Shown one piece after another: positions 33,101 to 42,496 of a DNA stretch of 64,000 nucleotides. The number at the start of each line of letters is the position of its first letter. Within the stretch, counting starts at the first letter, position 1. The DNA is from Rhizobium pisi (GTDB taxonomy: Bacteria; Pseudomonadota; Alphaproteobacteria; Rhizobiales; Rhizobiaceae), in contig NZ_RJJT01000001.1 of NCBI RefSeq assembly GCF_003938655.1, forward strand, positions 248,001 to 312,000, given 5' to 3'. Under the pieces are notes generated by a model. That model ran no database searches. It was given only the letters and a program-made list of their open reading frames with translations, and was not told the origin of the DNA. The position numbers and the translations under genes are program-made.

Positions 33101-33928
33101 AATGGAGATGAGCTTGTCTTCCAGCGCCCGAACGGCCGGGCTTTCGCCCATGCCGCCGATATGGCGCTTGATGTCGTCGAGCCGGTAGGCGAGCGAAACG
33201 AGCTCTTCCTGCAGCCCCTCGGTATCGAGCGCCGCAAGCCGGTTCTCGAATCCGTCCCAGCGGTTTTCCATATGGCGCAGCGAATCCTCGCGCGCCAGTC
33301 CATCCATCAGCGAGCGCAGTTCCTCGAAGTCCTCGCGCAGGCCTGCGGCCTCCGGCGCGGCGGAGCGGCCGGTCAGCTGTGTGATGCTCTGGGCAAGGCG
33401 GCCCATGTCGGCGCGCATGTCGTCGGCGAAACGGCCGTCTCCGGCATTGGCCTTGATCTCGCGCAGTTCGGCGCGCAGTGCGTTCATCTCGCGGGTGACG
33501 CCCTCGGAAATGTCGCGCTTCAGGTCCTGGCGCAGGTTGACCAGCGCCTGGGCAATTTCCGTCATCGTGTCGTCGCCTGCCCGGAAGGCGGGTGTTGTGG
33601 GCGGCACGACGGCGCGGGGCGCAGGCTCGCGCAAATGTGGGGCCTGCTCGCGCGCATAGGGACGCTCGCGGCCGGCTTCGAGCGTGCGTTGGCGCTGGCG
33701 GATTTCAGCGAGCGGATCCGGCCGCGGCTCGAGCGGTGCTCTTGCGGGACGGGAAGCATTGGAGGCCGCGTAGGGGTCGTGCTCGGGCGTTGCCGTGCGG
33801 GGCCGCTGTTCGCGCCCGCCGCCCATCAGCCCTTCGATACGCGCCTCCAGCCCTTCGATCGTGCGGTTCAGCGCATCGAGCGAGGTCCTGTCGGACTGTC
33901 GGGAAGGATTTGATCGCGATCCGTTCAT
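30143..33928 (-). CDS. podJ: PodJ-like polar localisation protein with Sel1 repeats and peptidoglycan-binding domain
   Basis: This 1261-residue protein has a long cytoplasmic part with several coiled-coil segments (about 10-30 and 110-620, rich in RLE, DQI and EEL heptads). A basic/Ala-rich linker leads to one membrane helix (about 836-855, ILLAVGAVLLAIMAFPLA). A periplasmic Ala/Pro linker, three to four Sel1-like repeats (about 985-1140) and a C-terminal peptidoglycan-binding domain (about 1193-1250, IQAILNNNGFDAGVPDGEMG) follow. This matches PodJ, which recruits factors to a cell pole in Caulobacter and Agrobacterium. The start at ATG 33928 (MNGSRSNPSRQS) is likely; ATGs at 34024 and 34042 would add a low-complexity extension. 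Confidence 0.88.
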   Translation of the reverse strand: MNGSRSNPSRQSDRTSLDALNRTIEGLEARIEGLMGGGREQRPRTATPEHDPYAASNASRPARAPLEPRPDPLAEIRQRQRTLEAGRERPYAREQAPHLREPAPRAVVPPTTPAFRAGDDTMTEIAQALVNLRQDLKRDISEGVTREMNALRAELREIKANAGDGRFADDMRADMGRLAQSITQLTGRSAAPEAAGLREDFEELRSLMDGLAREDSLRHMENRWDGFENRLAALDTEGLQEELVSLAYRLDDIKRHIGGMGESPAVRALEDKLISIATAMEHFGNMIQPHDRVMSEQFAAMDMRLDEISRAIAASGRAAATSDPALMQRLENRLSALADQIDLMSHDAANRVNPADELAIRLEALTGRVEELTKAEATSRLDERLEHLSFLLERTQKAAPQPDLTGALSDISRKIDALENGAVNDVLAQRLDYLARRIDEMAHQQQVPAPAAVVDDGAFRRLEGRLSDIAARLEESTSAPPTDPRALKNLEDQIANLSALMNEPRESAAIPSEFDRRMGAIEDYMATSDEYIIEAARQAAEAVVEAYSRHGSLQGAVPAADMSALTALAEDLRHLEDISRDSEERTHKTFKALHETLVHIADRLDGMEERGRPITQMPVADVDFDVDPYALMVTEAEAGRAPAAAPAAKASPVIRTAEVAADPAVPTQATAMSGASAIAIEAATRSPEAAVQAPAKAGLLVSLGKRLLPGKKAEAKATERAVIDPAPSIDPTDVVPTDAANELLEPGSGTPDVKKILERVRASQSAARGKPAGETDRADYIAAARRAAQAAAMEVDANPKQATVKPEKKNVNIDKAGRASDKTGKTSAFSRYRRPILLAVGAVLLAIMAFPLARTLTRGERAPQPPAEISALTGATENPAPAGPEAAPAQPDAGAAKTTAPAAEATPPAAEQGQPGAASPVAGDHLTDAMPLDGEGAATFAPSGSAGATQETSGFVPNAPATDAPQPQAAITIPDAVQPKSLADAARSGDALALFEIGARYSDGRNGVAVDQKQAASWYQLSADKGFAPAQYRLGSMYEKGNGVERDINKAKGFYEQAANQGNASAMHNLAVLYASGALGQQDYATAASWFTKAANLGITDSQFNLAILCARGNGVPADLEESYKWFAIAAKAGDKDAAQKRDEVANAMKPDQLERARAKADLWKPEPLDNRTNGIDIPDEWAGTGAKTATVDMKKAIRNIQAILNNNGFDAGVPDGEMGAKTVAAIKSFQKSVGQDPDGKVTDATVKALLERNKQGTKAI

Positions 33929-34238
33929 CTTCTTGCTCGCTTCGACTGCTCGATCTCTCGCCAGAGCTCGATTCTTGGCTTTTCCGTCTGCTGCCGCGCC
34001 TTCGCGCGGACCGGAGCGCACCATTCGTAAGAAGATAGTCAATTAGACTTTCCTCAAGCTGGAACGGTGTAGCGGCATCCTTGGGAAACGCGAGACTGGG
34101 AAAAGGAATGCGGATCACTACTGCTCAATCCGCACCTTTCACGAAACGTGGTAAACAAGCCGTTAATGTTGATGAGAATTTTTTAACGTTTGTGTTCCAA
34201 AAGCCGTTTTTGACAGTAATTGCCGTTGAATTCGTCAC

Positions 34239-34604
34239 TCAGGCCGGCCGCGGATATTGCAGCTCGATCTTCACGCCCTCCGGGCCGTAGACAAAAATCT
34301 GGCCGAGATCCGTGTCGGGAATATCGTAATATTCGTAGCGATAGCCGCTCGCCTTGATACGCTCCAACGCCGGCTCGAATTCGTAGAGGCTGAAGGCGAA
34401 ATGATTGACGATGCCGGGCGGAAAATCGGTGCTGCGCGACGTCAGGCTGAGATGGATGACCGGCCGCTCGTCGAGATAGAGCCAGTGGCCGCGCGAGGCG
34501 AAGGGCGGCCGATAGCCTTCCTTGACGCCGAGAAGGGCTTCCAGGAAGCGGATCATGCCAGGGGCATCGCGTGTTTCGATGGTGACGTGGTCCAGTCGCG
34601 GCAT
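34239..34604 (-). CDS. VOC family protein
   Basis: This 121-residue VOC module begins MPRLDHVTIETRDAPGMIRF and ends VKIELQYPRPA. Likely metal ligands are H6, H68 in NHFAF and E115 in VKIELQY, so a glyoxalase or dioxygenase-type metal site is possible. The segment VYGPEGVKIEL is the usual last strand. The substrate is unknown. The SDR gene ends 78 bp upstream on the same strand, so the two may be expressed together. It differs from the VOC gene at 9435-9827. Confidence 0.85.
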   Translation of the reverse strand: MPRLDHVTIETRDAPGMIRFLEALLGVKEGYRPPFASRGHWLYLDERPVIHLSLTSRSTDFPPGIVNHFAFSLYEFEPALERIKASGYRYEYYDIPDTDLGQIFVYGPEGVKIELQYPRPA

Positions 34605-34682
34605 CGGTTTCCTCCCAGCCAGTTTGGGCGAAGAAACATAGTCCGTTTGACGCGGCTGCGAAAGTTGCCGCCCCGCTGAGGC

Positions 34683-35384
34683 TCAAAAACTCTCGGTCCA
34701 TGGCCGGACCTCGACCTCCAGCGACCATGCGCTGCGGTGCTGGCGAAGCACGTCGATATAGGTCTGGGCGATCGCATCCGGTGAGAGCGTGCCGTCAGGC
34801 TTCTCCGCCTGATCTGGTCGGGTCTGCGAACGCACAGCGCCGTCGATGACAAAATGCGCGACATGGATGCCCATCGGCCCGAGCTCGCGGGCAGCACTCT
34901 GGGCAAGGCCACGCAGTGCGAACTTGCCCATCGCGAACGGCGCCGATTGCGCAAAGCCTTTCACGCTTGCCGAGGCGCCGGTGATGAGGATGGCGCCGTG
35001 GCCGCGCGGGATCATCCGCCGCGCCGCCTGCTGCACCACCAGGAAGCCGCCGAAAGCGGTGGTCGCGATCGCCTTCTCCACTTCGGCCGGATTGAGTTCG
35101 GTGAGCGGTCCTCGCAAGCGGGCGCTGGCATTGAAGATGACCACATCAGGTCCGCCGATCACGGCGGCAGCCTCTTCGAACAGCGCGGCAACGCTCGCAG
35201 GCTGCGAGACGTCAGTCGTAAAGGCACTGGCGCCTGTTTCTTCGACCAGCGTCTGCAGCTTTTCGATATTACGGGCGGCGAGCCCGACCCTGACGCCCTG
35301 CGCCGACAATTGCCGAGCGAGCGATGCGCTGATGCCGGAGCCTGCGCCGACGATGAGGGCACTCTCATAGGGAAAATCGCTCAT
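34683..35384 (-). CDS. Short-chain dehydrogenase/reductase family protein lacking the catalytic Tyr
   Basis: This 233-residue SDR has a Rossmann fold, with the nucleotide motif ALIVGAGSGISASLARQL (about 9-26), NASARL in place of the NNAG motif, and the Ser region ITGASASVKG. The YxxxK active-site motif reads FAMGK (in SAPFAMGKFALRGL): the catalytic Tyr is Phe while the Lys remains. It therefore probably does not reduce carbonyls by the usual mechanism and may bind nucleotide or act on another substrate. GAGG lies 8 bp before the ATG. It sits between the VOC and glycosylase genes on the same strand. Confidence 0.82.
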   Translation of the reverse strand: MSDFPYESALIVGAGSGISASLARQLSAQGVRVGLAARNIEKLQTLVEETGASAFTTDVSQPASVAALFEEAAAVIGGPDVVIFNASARLRGPLTELNPAEVEKAIATTAFGGFLVVQQAARRMIPRGHGAILITGASASVKGFAQSAPFAMGKFALRGLAQSAARELGPMGIHVAHFVIDGAVRSQTRPDQAEKPDGTLSPDAIAQTYIDVLRQHRSAWSLEVEVRPWTESF

Positions 35385-35456
35385 GATATCGTCCTCGATG
35401 GGTTGTCCTGATGACGTAGGAAGCGGCAACGGCTTGCGCCACTGCCCGGCCGAATT

Positions 35457-36140
35457 TCAGTGCGCCGCATCGATCGAATAGGCGCTGATGCGCGAGAGAT
35501 GGATGAACGAGAGGCCTGTCTCTTCGGCCCATTCATTGAAGGCCTGCTGGATCATCTGCTGGTCCTTCTTCGTCGTGCCGGAGGAGGAGAGCGGCACGCC
35601 GGCCGATCTGAGGCAGGCGAGGACATCAATCGTTCCGACGAAGCTGTCGCGGCCGATGCCCCTCAGGAAATACTGGCCGGTCCTGCCGCCGAGCCGGCTG
35701 CCGCGTTTGCTCAACATGTCGAGAAGGCCGATCTGGTCATCCCGCGGCCAGTCGGCGAAGAAGGCGCCCGCGCTGCCATGTTCCTTCGCCAGCTCCCTGA
35801 CGAAGGCGGCATTGGTCCGAACCGACATGATCTTTGCGCCGTTCCGGATGATCCGCTCATCCGACGTCAGTTCATGCCAATAGTCGTCCGGCGCAATGTT
35901 CAGCGTTGCCGTATCGAAACCGGAAAACGCCGCCTCGAAACCCGGCCATTTGTTGTCGATCACTTTCTGGACGAAACCGCTGTAGAAGACGCGGCGGGTC
36001 TTATCGGCCAGGACGCGGTCGTCGGGCATGGCGCGCAGCCGGTCGTGATCCGGCCGGTATTTCTCCAGCAATGCCTGCAGTGCGGCCGGCCCGCCTTTTC
36101 GTTCCTCCGCACGCTGCCTTATCACTGCGAAACTGATCAT
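35457..36140 (-). CDS. DNA-3-methyladenine glycosylase-like protein
   Basis: This 227-residue protein resembles the helix-hairpin-helix Tag-like glycosylases. VFYSGFVQKVIDNKWPGFEAAF (about 50-71) matches the helical core, and MSVRTNAAFVRELAKEHGSAG and TGQYFLRGIGRDSFVGTIDVL supply the later helices and the HhH-like turn. Such enzymes remove alkylated bases in base-excision repair. The start at ATG 36140 has GAGGG 8 bp upstream; codons further upstream read through the promoter region. It is divergent from the acyl-CoA dehydrogenase operon. I did not find the zinc ligands of E. coli Tag, so it belongs to another subgroup. Confidence 0.72.
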   Translation of the reverse strand: MISFAVIRQRAEERKGGPAALQALLEKYRPDHDRLRAMPDDRVLADKTRRVFYSGFVQKVIDNKWPGFEAAFSGFDTATLNIAPDDYWHELTSDERIIRNGAKIMSVRTNAAFVRELAKEHGSAGAFFADWPRDDQIGLLDMLSKRGSRLGGRTGQYFLRGIGRDSFVGTIDVLACLRSAGVPLSSSGTTKKDQQMIQQAFNEWAEETGLSFIHLSRISAYSIDAAH

Positions 36141-36305
36141 GCCGGAGGCCCTCTTGAATTGCCCAATTGCGGCTTGGAAGACGCTTCCGTTTATACGCTC
36201 TTCCAAGATGGACAAGGAAGATGAGATGGCGTCTCCTCTCGGCGTTTTCCGGCCCGGGATTCGGGCTTTCGAAATTTTTCACGAAACCGACCGCAAGCGC
36301 AGAAT

Positions 36306-36333
36306 TTGACGTTTACGCAAACGTCAATATTTT
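36306..36333 (+). promoter_or_regulatory. LiuR-like palindromic operator inside the fad promoter
   Basis: TTGACGTTT (36306-36314) and AAACGTCAA (36319-36327) form a perfect 9-bp inverted repeat around ACGC. The left arm contains a -35 (TTGACG) and TATTTT at 36328-36333 makes a -10 with a 16-bp spacer. An operator between -35 and -10 is typical for MerR-family regulators; the ACGTTTACG-type core resembles LiuR sites of acyl-CoA catabolism genes (from memory). Confidence 0.6.
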
Positions 36334-36391
36334 GTAAGACAGTGCGCGAGGCCGGCGCGATCCGGTCAGCCGAATGGGAGGAATTCGAGAG

Positions 36392-38188
36392 ATGCCAGTC
36401 TACAAGGCCCCGGTGAACGATACGCTCTTCGTCCTGAACGACGTGCTGGGCCTCGAACGCTACAACAATCTGCCGGGTTTTGTCGATGCGACGCCCGACA
36501 TGATCGAAGCGATCCTCGGCGAGGCGGCCAAGGTCGCCGAAGAAGTGCTCTTTCCGGTGAACTATTCCGGCGATCAGGAAGGCTGCGCTCGCCACGACGA
36601 TGCTAGCGTCTCAACGCCGAAGGGCTTCAAGGAAGCTTATAAAGCCTATCGCGAAGGTGGCTGGATCGGTCTTGCGGTGCCGGAGGAATTCGGCGGGCAG
36701 GGGCTTCCCTATACGTTGCATACCGCCGTCGGCGAATATACCTCCGCCGCCAACATGTCGCTGATGATGTATCCCGGCCTGACGCAGGGCGCGATCGCCG
36801 CGATCCTCGTCCACGGCACACAGGAGCAGAAGGACACTTATCTCCCGAAGATGGTGGACGGCAGCTGGTCCGGCACCATGAACCTCACCGAGCCGCATTG
36901 CGGCACCGATCTCGGCATGCTGCGCACCAAGGCGGTGCCGCAGGCTGACGGCAGCTACAAAATCTCGGGTCAAAAGATCTTTATCTCTGCCGGCGAACAC
37001 GACCTGACCGACAATATCGTCCATCTGGTGCTGGCCCGCATCGAAGGCGCTCCGGAGGGCACCAAGGGCATCTCGCTCTTCATCGTCCCAAAATTCCTGG
37101 TCGGCCAGGACGGCACGCTCGGCGCCCGCAACGCTGTCTCCTGCGGTGCGATCGAGCACAAGATGGGCATTCACGGCAACGCCACCTGCGTGATGAATTA
37201 CGACGAGGCGACCGGCTTCCTGATCGGCGCCGAAAACCGTGGCCTCAACGCCATGTTCGTGATGATGAACGAGGCCCGCCTGATGGTCGGCCTGCAGGGC
37301 ATCGCCATTTCCGAGATCGCCTATCAGAATGCCGCGAGCTACGCCCGCGACCGCATCCAGGGCCGCTCGCTCTCCGGCCCCAAGGCGCCTGACAAGAAGG
37401 CCGATCCGATCATCGTCCATCCCGATATCCGCCGCTCGCTGATGACCATCCGCGCCTTCAACGAGGCCGGCCGTGCCTTCCTGCTGTGGACCGCGCTCAA
37501 GTCTGATATCGCTCACCGCTCCACCGACGAGAAGGAGCGCCAGACGGCCGACGATATTCTCGGCCTCGTCACCCCGATCCTCAAGGGCGTGATGACCGAC
37601 AAGGGCTTCGATCACACCGTCATGGCCCAGCAGGTCTTCGGCGGCCACGGCTATATCGAAGAGCACGGCATGAGCCAGTATGTGCGCGATGCCCGCATCG
37701 CCATGATCTATGAAGGCGCCAACGGCATTCAGGCGCTCGATCTCGTCGGCCGCAAGCTCGCTTTGAACGGCGGCCGCGCCGCCATGGCTCTCTTCAAGGA
37801 GATCGGCGATTTCTGCGAGGAGAACCGCAACAACGAAAAACTCTCCTTCTTCACCAAGCATCTGAAGAAGGGCTTGAACGACGTCCAGGGTGCGACCATG
37901 TGGTTCATGCAGAATGCCATGGCCAAGCCCGACAATGCCGGCGCCGGCTCGACTGATTATATGCATCTCTTCGGCCTCGTCGTTCTTGGTTACATGTGGG
38001 CGAAGATGGCGAAAGCCGCCGAGGATGGCCTTGCTTCGGGCGATGCGGCCCGCCAGGATTACCTGAAGAACAAGCTGATCACGGCGAAATTCTTCATGGA
38101 GCGGATCATGCCCGAAACCGCGCTTCGCAAGGCCCGCATCGAAACCGGCGCCGACACGATGATGGAGCTGGCTGCGGAAGCGTTTTGA
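36392..38188 (+). CDS. Acyl-CoA dehydrogenase (FadE-like)
   Basis: This 598-residue FAD enzyme catalyses the first step of acyl-CoA beta-oxidation. The N-terminal helical domain, the beta domain with [19 protein letters not shown] (about 163-181) and the C-terminal domain are present, with the family E441 in [14 protein letters not shown] as the candidate catalytic base. A further C-terminal extension (about 470-598) marks the longer FadE5-type class. GGGAGG lies upstream of the ATG. It heads an operon with thiolase, cupin and FadB, and a repeat (38201-38347) lies between it and the thiolase. Confidence 0.94.
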   Translation: MPVYKAPVNDTLFVLNDVLGLERYNNLPGFVDATPDMIEAILGEAAKVAEEVLFPVNYSGDQEGCARHDDASVSTPKGFKEAYKAYREGGWIGLAVPEEFGGQGLPYTLHTAVGEYTSAANMSLMMYPGLTQGAIAAILVHGTQEQKDTYLPKMVDGSWSGTMNLTEPHCGTDLGMLRTKAVPQADGSYKISGQKIFISAGEHDLTDNIVHLVLARIEGAPEGTKGISLFIVPKFLVGQDGTLGARNAVSCGAIEHKMGIHGNATCVMNYDEATGFLIGAENRGLNAMFVMMNEARLMVGLQGIAISEIAYQNAASYARDRIQGRSLSGPKAPDKKADPIIVHPDIRRSLMTIRAFNEAGRAFLLWTALKSDIAHRSTDEKERQTADDILGLVTPILKGVMTDKGFDHTVMAQQVFGGHGYIEEHGMSQYVRDARIAMIYEGANGIQALDLVGRKLALNGGRAAMALFKEIGDFCEENRNNEKLSFFTKHLKKGLNDVQGATMWFMQNAMAKPDNAGAGSTDYMHLFGLVVLGYMWAKMAKAAEDGLASGDAARQDYLKNKLITAKFFMERIMPETALRKARIETGADTMMELAAEAF

Positions 38189-38200
38189 GACGAATTCCCT

Positions 38201-38347
38201 CTTCTCCCCAGCGGGGAGAAGATGCCCGTTAGGGCAGATGAGGGGGTGAGCGACAAAGGAGCGAACGACCGCGCGCAAGCAAGGTCGAGTTTGCCGCAAG
38301 CGCCCCCTCATCCGACCTTCGGCCGCCTTCTCCCCGCTGGGGAGAAG
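38201..38347. repeat. Long imperfect palindrome (147 bp)
   Basis: Both ends carry CTTCTCCCC and GGGGAGAAG separated by 3 bp (38201-38221 and 38327-38347). The whole element is an imperfect palindrome, with GATGAGGGGG on the left facing CCCCCTCATC on the right. It is inserted between the acyl-CoA dehydrogenase and thiolase genes. Similar CTTCTCCCC elements are common in rhizobial intergenic DNA (memory). Confidence 0.75.
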
Positions 38348-38393
38348 GGGAGTTGAAATTCACCGGCCTCAGCGCCGCCAGGGAGATGAAACA

Positions 38394-39602
38394 ATGACCG
38401 AGGTTTTCATTTACGATCACGTCCGCACGCCACGCGGCCGCGGCAAGAAGGACGGGGCCCTGCATGAGGTGCCCTCCGTCCGTCTAGCGGCAAAGACGCT
38501 GGAAGCGATCCGTGACCGCAACGGGCTCGATACGGAAACGGTCGACGACATCATTATGGGCTGCGTCGATCCCGTCATGGATGCCGGCGCGGTCATTCCG
38601 AAGGCGGCAGCCTTCGAAGCTGGCTATTCCACCCGCGCGCCGGGCATGCAGATCTCCCGTTTCTGTGCTTCCGGCCTCGATGCCGTCAATTTCGCCGCCG
38701 GCAAGATCGCGCAAGGGGCCGACGACATCGTCATCGCAGGCGGTGTGGAAAGCATGTCCCGCGTCGGCCTCGGCATGTCGGGCGGCGCCTGGTTCATGGA
38801 CCCTTCGGTGAACTTCCCGGCCTATTTCATGCCGCAGGGCGTCTCGGCCGATCTCATCGCCACTAAATACGGCTTCAGCAGAACCGATGTCGACGCTTAC
38901 GCGGTCGAGAGTCAGAAGCGTGCCGCCTATGCCTGGGAGCAGGGCTGGTTCGACAAGTCGGTCATTCCGGTCAAGGACCAGAACGGCCTGACGATCCTTG
39001 ATAAGGACGAGCACATGCGCCCCGGCACGGATATGCAGGCGCTTGCCTCTCTCAATCCTTCCTTCCAGATGCCCGGCGAGATGGGCGGCTTCGAGGCGGT
39101 CGGCATCCAGGCCCATCCTGAGATCGAGCGCATCAACTATGTCCATCATGCCGGCAACTCCTCCGGCATCGTCGATGGCGCCGGTGCCGTCCTGCTCGGC
39201 TCCAAGGCCGGAGGTCAGAGCATGGGGCTGAAGCCGCGCGCCCGCATAAAAGCCTTCGCCAATATCGGCTCCGATCCGGCCCTGATGCTGACCGGCCCCG
39301 TCGATGTCACTGAGAAGCTGTTGAAGCGCACGGGGATGAGCCTTTCCGATATCGACCTCTTCGAGCTCAATGAAGCCTTCGCCGCCGTGGTGTTGCGCTA
39401 CATGCAGGCCTTCGACATCGACCACGCCAGAATCAACGTCAATGGCGGGGCCATCGCCATGGGCCATCCGCTCGGCGCCACCGGCGCGATGATCCTCGGC
39501 ACCGTGCTGGACGAGTTGGAGCGCCGCGACCTCAACACCGCGCTGGTGACGCTCTGCATCGGCGCCGGCATGGGCACGGCAACGGTTATCGAAAGGGTCT
39601 GA
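38394..39602 (+). CDS. Acetyl-CoA acetyltransferase / 3-ketoacyl-CoA thiolase
   Basis: This 402-residue thiolase has the acyl-binding cysteine C91 in [11 protein letters not shown], the [15 protein letters not shown] block with the active His, and the second catalytic Cys in TLCIGAGMG. It cleaves 3-ketoacyl-CoA to acetyl-CoA in beta-oxidation, or the reverse. Its position with acyl-CoA dehydrogenase and FadB supports the FadA role. The stop is 2 bp before the cupin gene. The 147-bp palindrome upstream could affect operon read-through. Confidence 0.93.
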   Translation: MTEVFIYDHVRTPRGRGKKDGALHEVPSVRLAAKTLEAIRDRNGLDTETVDDIIMGCVDPVMDAGAVIPKAAAFEAGYSTRAPGMQISRFCASGLDAVNFAAGKIAQGADDIVIAGGVESMSRVGLGMSGGAWFMDPSVNFPAYFMPQGVSADLIATKYGFSRTDVDAYAVESQKRAAYAWEQGWFDKSVIPVKDQNGLTILDKDEHMRPGTDMQALASLNPSFQMPGEMGGFEAVGIQAHPEIERINYVHHAGNSSGIVDGAGAVLLGSKAGGQSMGLKPRARIKAFANIGSDPALMLTGPVDVTEKLLKRTGMSLSDIDLFELNEAFAAVVLRYMQAFDIDHARINVNGGAIAMGHPLGATGAMILGTVLDELERRDLNTALVTLCIGAGMGTATVIERV

Positions 39603-39604
39603 CA

Positions 39605-39988
39605 ATGGGCTTCAACACCGGCACCATCGAAACCGAGTATGCCGAAGTGACCGAGCACTGGTCGCCCCGCGTCATCGCCGATCTCAACGGCCAGAGCGTC
39701 AAGCTCGCCAAGGTCCAGGGGCAGCTCGCCTGGCATTCTCACCGAGACGAGGACGAGCTTTTTCTGATCTGGAAGGGAGCGCTTACCATCGAATATCGCG
39801 ACCGTCCGCATGTGCATCTGAAGGCCGGTGATTTTCATGTCGTGCCGAGGGGTGTCGAGCATAACCCGGTGGCGGCGGAGGAATGCTGGATCGTGCTTTT
39901 CGAGCCGTCGCAGACCAAGCATACCGGCGATGTCCTCACCGAAAAGACGAAGACCGTAGACGCGCAACGCAGCCATTTGCCGGCTTGA
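39605..39988 (+). CDS. Cupin-domain protein in the fad operon
   Basis: This 127-residue single cupin has motif 1 at [18 protein letters not shown] (about 40-57; H43, H45, E49) and motif 2 near [14 protein letters not shown] (about 77-90), giving a possible metal site of two or three His and one Glu. The function is unknown; cupins range from isomerases to small-molecule sensors. It overlaps the operon tightly (2 bp after thiolase, 16 bp before fadB), so its substrate is probably tied to acyl-CoA turnover (inference). Confidence 0.85.
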   Translation: MGFNTGTIETEYAEVTEHWSPRVIADLNGQSVKLAKVQGQLAWHSHRDEDELFLIWKGALTIEYRDRPHVHLKAGDFHVVPRGVEHNPVAAEECWIVLFEPSQTKHTGDVLTEKTKTVDAQRSHLPA

Positions 39989-40004
39989 TCGGGGAGGAAA
40001 CCTA

Positions 40005-42215
40005 ATGACCTACACCAATTTCACGCTCGAAACCGACGCCGACGGTATCGCTCTCGTCACCTGGGACATGCCCGGCAAATCGATGAACGTTTTCACCGCC
40101 GAGGTTATGGCCGAACTCGACTCCATCATCGATGTCACGACCGCTGACGCTGCTGTGAAGGGTGTCGTCTTTACCTCCGGCAAATCCTCCTTCTCCGGCG
40201 GCGCCGATCTGTCGATGATCAAATCGATGTTCAGTTCCTATCAGGAGGGGAAGACAAAGAGCCCGGAGACGGCCGTGCAGACCCTCTTCGGCCTGGTCGG
40301 GCGCATGAGCGGCCTGTTCCGTAAGCTCGAAACATCGGGCAAGCCCTGGGTGTCCGCCATCAACGGCACCTGCATGGGCGGCGCCTTCGAACTGTCGCTC
40401 GCCTGCCACGGCCGCGTTGCCTCCAATGCCAAGAGCGTGAAGATCGCGCTGCCCGAGGTGAAGGTCGGTATCTTCCCCGGCGCCGGCGGCACGCAGCGTG
40501 TGCCGCGGTTGGCGAACGCCCAGGATGCGCTGCAGATGATGACGACGGGCCAGTCGTTAACCGGTTCTCGCGCCAAGGCGATGAACCTCGTGCATCAGGT
40601 GGTCGAGCCGGATCAGCTCATTCCCGCCGCCAAGCAGATGATCAAGGATGGCCTGAAGCCGGTCGCCCCCTGGGACGAGAAGGGCTTCAAGGCGCCCGGC
40701 GGCGGCATCTGGACGCCGGCTTCGGCCCAACTCTGGCCGGCAGCGCCTGCAATCCTGCGCAGGGAAACATCGGGCAATTATCCGGCAGCGCTTGCCATCC
40801 TGAAATGCGTCTACGAAGGCTTGCAGGTGCCGTTCGACACGGGCCTGAAGATCGAGCAGCGTTATTTCACCGAGGTGCTGCAGACCCGTGAAGCCTTCTC
40901 GATGATCCGCTCGCTGTTCATCTCCATGCAGGAACTCGGCAAGGGCGCCCGCCGCCCGGCCGGCATCCCCAAGACCGAGCTGAAACATGTCGGCGTCGTC
41001 GGTGCCGGTTTCATGGGCGCCTCGATCGCCTATGTCACGGCTGCCGCCGGCATCCCGGTTACGCTGATCGATCGCGATATCGAAGCGGCGACCAAGGGCA
41101 AGACCGTCTCGGAAGGGCTCGTCAAGGATTCTATCGGTAAGGGACGTCTTACGCAGGATGACGGAGCCGCGCTGCTCTCCCGCATCGCGCCCTCGGCCGA
41201 CTATGCCGATCTCGCCAATGCCGACCTCGTCATCGAGGCGGTATTCGAGGATCGCGAGGTGAAGAAAGCGGTCATCGAGGCCGTCGAAGCCGTGCTGCCG
41301 GAAGGCGCGATCTTCGCCTCCAATACCTCGACCCTGCCGATCTCGGGACTCGCGAAGAATTCGAAGCGGCCTACCGATTTCATCGGCATCCACTTCTTCT
41401 CGCCCGTCGAAAAGATGATGCTGACCGAGGTTATCCTCGGAGTCGAAACCGGCGACAAGGCGTTGGCCGTTGCTTTGGATTATGTCGCCGCCATCAAGAA
41501 GACGCCGATCGTCGTCAACGACACCCGTGGCTTCTTCGTCAATCGCTGCGTGCTGCGCTACATGTCGGAAAGCTATGACATGCTGATCGAAGGCGTGCCG
41601 CCCGCCATGATCGAGAATGCCGCCAAGATGGCCGGCATGCCGGTCGGCCCCTTGGCGCTCAACGACGAGGTCGCCATCGACCTCTCGCTGAAGATCCTCA
41701 AGGCCACCGTCGCTGATCTCGGTGAGAAGGCCATCGATCCCAGGCACATGGAGCTCATCTCGCGCATGGTCGAAAAGGAGGGCCGCTTCGGCCGCAAGAA
41801 TTCCAAGGGTTTTTACGATTACCCGCCGAAACCGGCCAAGAAGTCGCTCTGGCCTGACCTCAAGACCCTCTACCCGCAGAAGCCGGCGGATGAGGTCGAC
41901 GTCAACGTCCTGAAGCAACGCTTCCTCGTCACCGTCGCGCTGGAGGCCGCCCGCACCGTGGAAGAAGGCATCGTCACCGATCCACGTGAGGCGGATGTCG
42001 GCTCGATTCTCGGCTTCGGCTTCGCGCCTTATACCGGCGGGGCACTGAGTTATATTGACGGTATGGGCGCGAAGGCTTTCGTGGAACTGGCTGAGAAGTT
42101 AGCTACCGCTTACGGGGATCATTTCAAACCGACGCCACTTTTGAAGGACATGGCCGCCAAGGGCGAGACCTTCTACGGGCGGTTTGATCCCTATGCGCGG
42201 GCGAAGGCGGCGTAG
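40005..42215 (+). CDS. fadB: Fatty acid oxidation complex subunit FadB (hydratase/dehydrogenase)
   Basis: This 736-residue bifunctional enzyme has an N-terminal enoyl-CoA hydratase/isomerase (about 5-190), with the oxyanion-hole [13 protein letters not shown] and [16 protein letters not shown], and a C-terminal 3-hydroxyacyl-CoA dehydrogenase (about 325-720), with NAD motif [15 protein letters not shown] and [20 protein letters not shown] precedes the start. It ends the fad operon; a large hairpin follows the stop. The length fits FadB. Confidence 0.95.
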   Translation: MTYTNFTLETDADGIALVTWDMPGKSMNVFTAEVMAELDSIIDVTTADAAVKGVVFTSGKSSFSGGADLSMIKSMFSSYQEGKTKSPETAVQTLFGLVGRMSGLFRKLETSGKPWVSAINGTCMGGAFELSLACHGRVASNAKSVKIALPEVKVGIFPGAGGTQRVPRLANAQDALQMMTTGQSLTGSRAKAMNLVHQVVEPDQLIPAAKQMIKDGLKPVAPWDEKGFKAPGGGIWTPASAQLWPAAPAILRRETSGNYPAALAILKCVYEGLQVPFDTGLKIEQRYFTEVLQTREAFSMIRSLFISMQELGKGARRPAGIPKTELKHVGVVGAGFMGASIAYVTAAAGIPVTLIDRDIEAATKGKTVSEGLVKDSIGKGRLTQDDGAALLSRIAPSADYADLANADLVIEAVFEDREVKKAVIEAVEAVLPEGAIFASNTSTLPISGLAKNSKRPTDFIGIHFFSPVEKMMLTEVILGVETGDKALAVALDYVAAIKKTPIVVNDTRGFFVNRCVLRYMSESYDMLIEGVPPAMIENAAKMAGMPVGPLALNDEVAIDLSLKILKATVADLGEKAIDPRHMELISRMVEKEGRFGRKNSKGFYDYPPKPAKKSLWPDLKTLYPQKPADEVDVNVLKQRFLVTVALEAARTVEEGIVTDPREADVGSILGFGFAPYTGGALSYIDGMGAKAFVELAEKLATAYGDHFKPTPLLKDMAAKGETFYGRFDPYARAKAA

Positions 42216-42230
42216 GTCGTCTCTGCCGTA

Positions 42231-42270
42231 CCGCAGCGCCCCTTGGCCGGCAGGCCAGAGGGCGCTGCGG
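42231..42270. terminator. Large GC-rich hairpin after the fad operon
   Basis: CCGCAGCGCCC (42231-42241) pairs perfectly with GGGCGCTGCGG (42260-42270), and the loop contains a further TGGCC/GGCCA stem. No T-tract follows, so it may end or stabilise the fadB message rather than terminate alone. Confidence 0.55.
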
Positions 42271-42496
42271 CAGGACGTATAGAACACCCAGCCAAGTTGA
42301 ATTCGACTTTTCCTTGCGGACGCCTTGCCACGGACACAATTTCCGCTTACATATCTGCGCATCGATCTTGCTAGATGAACTTTGAAACGGCGCTCGCGTC
42401 GTTCCTGGCGAACTTCCTCCAAAATCGGTTTTCATCGCCGCTCGGGCCTCTGCCCGCGCTGCAATCTTCTATGAGCGATTCGAAAAGGATATCGTC

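Noticed and set aside
32132..33913. Open frame on the plus strand opposite the PodJ-like gene
   Set aside because: It has no family motif and its codons follow the third-position bias of the real gene in the wrong phase.
36611..38311. Long open frame on the minus strand opposite the acyl-CoA dehydrogenase
   Set aside because: It mirrors a real gene in a high-GC genome, has low-complexity composition and no recognisable domain.
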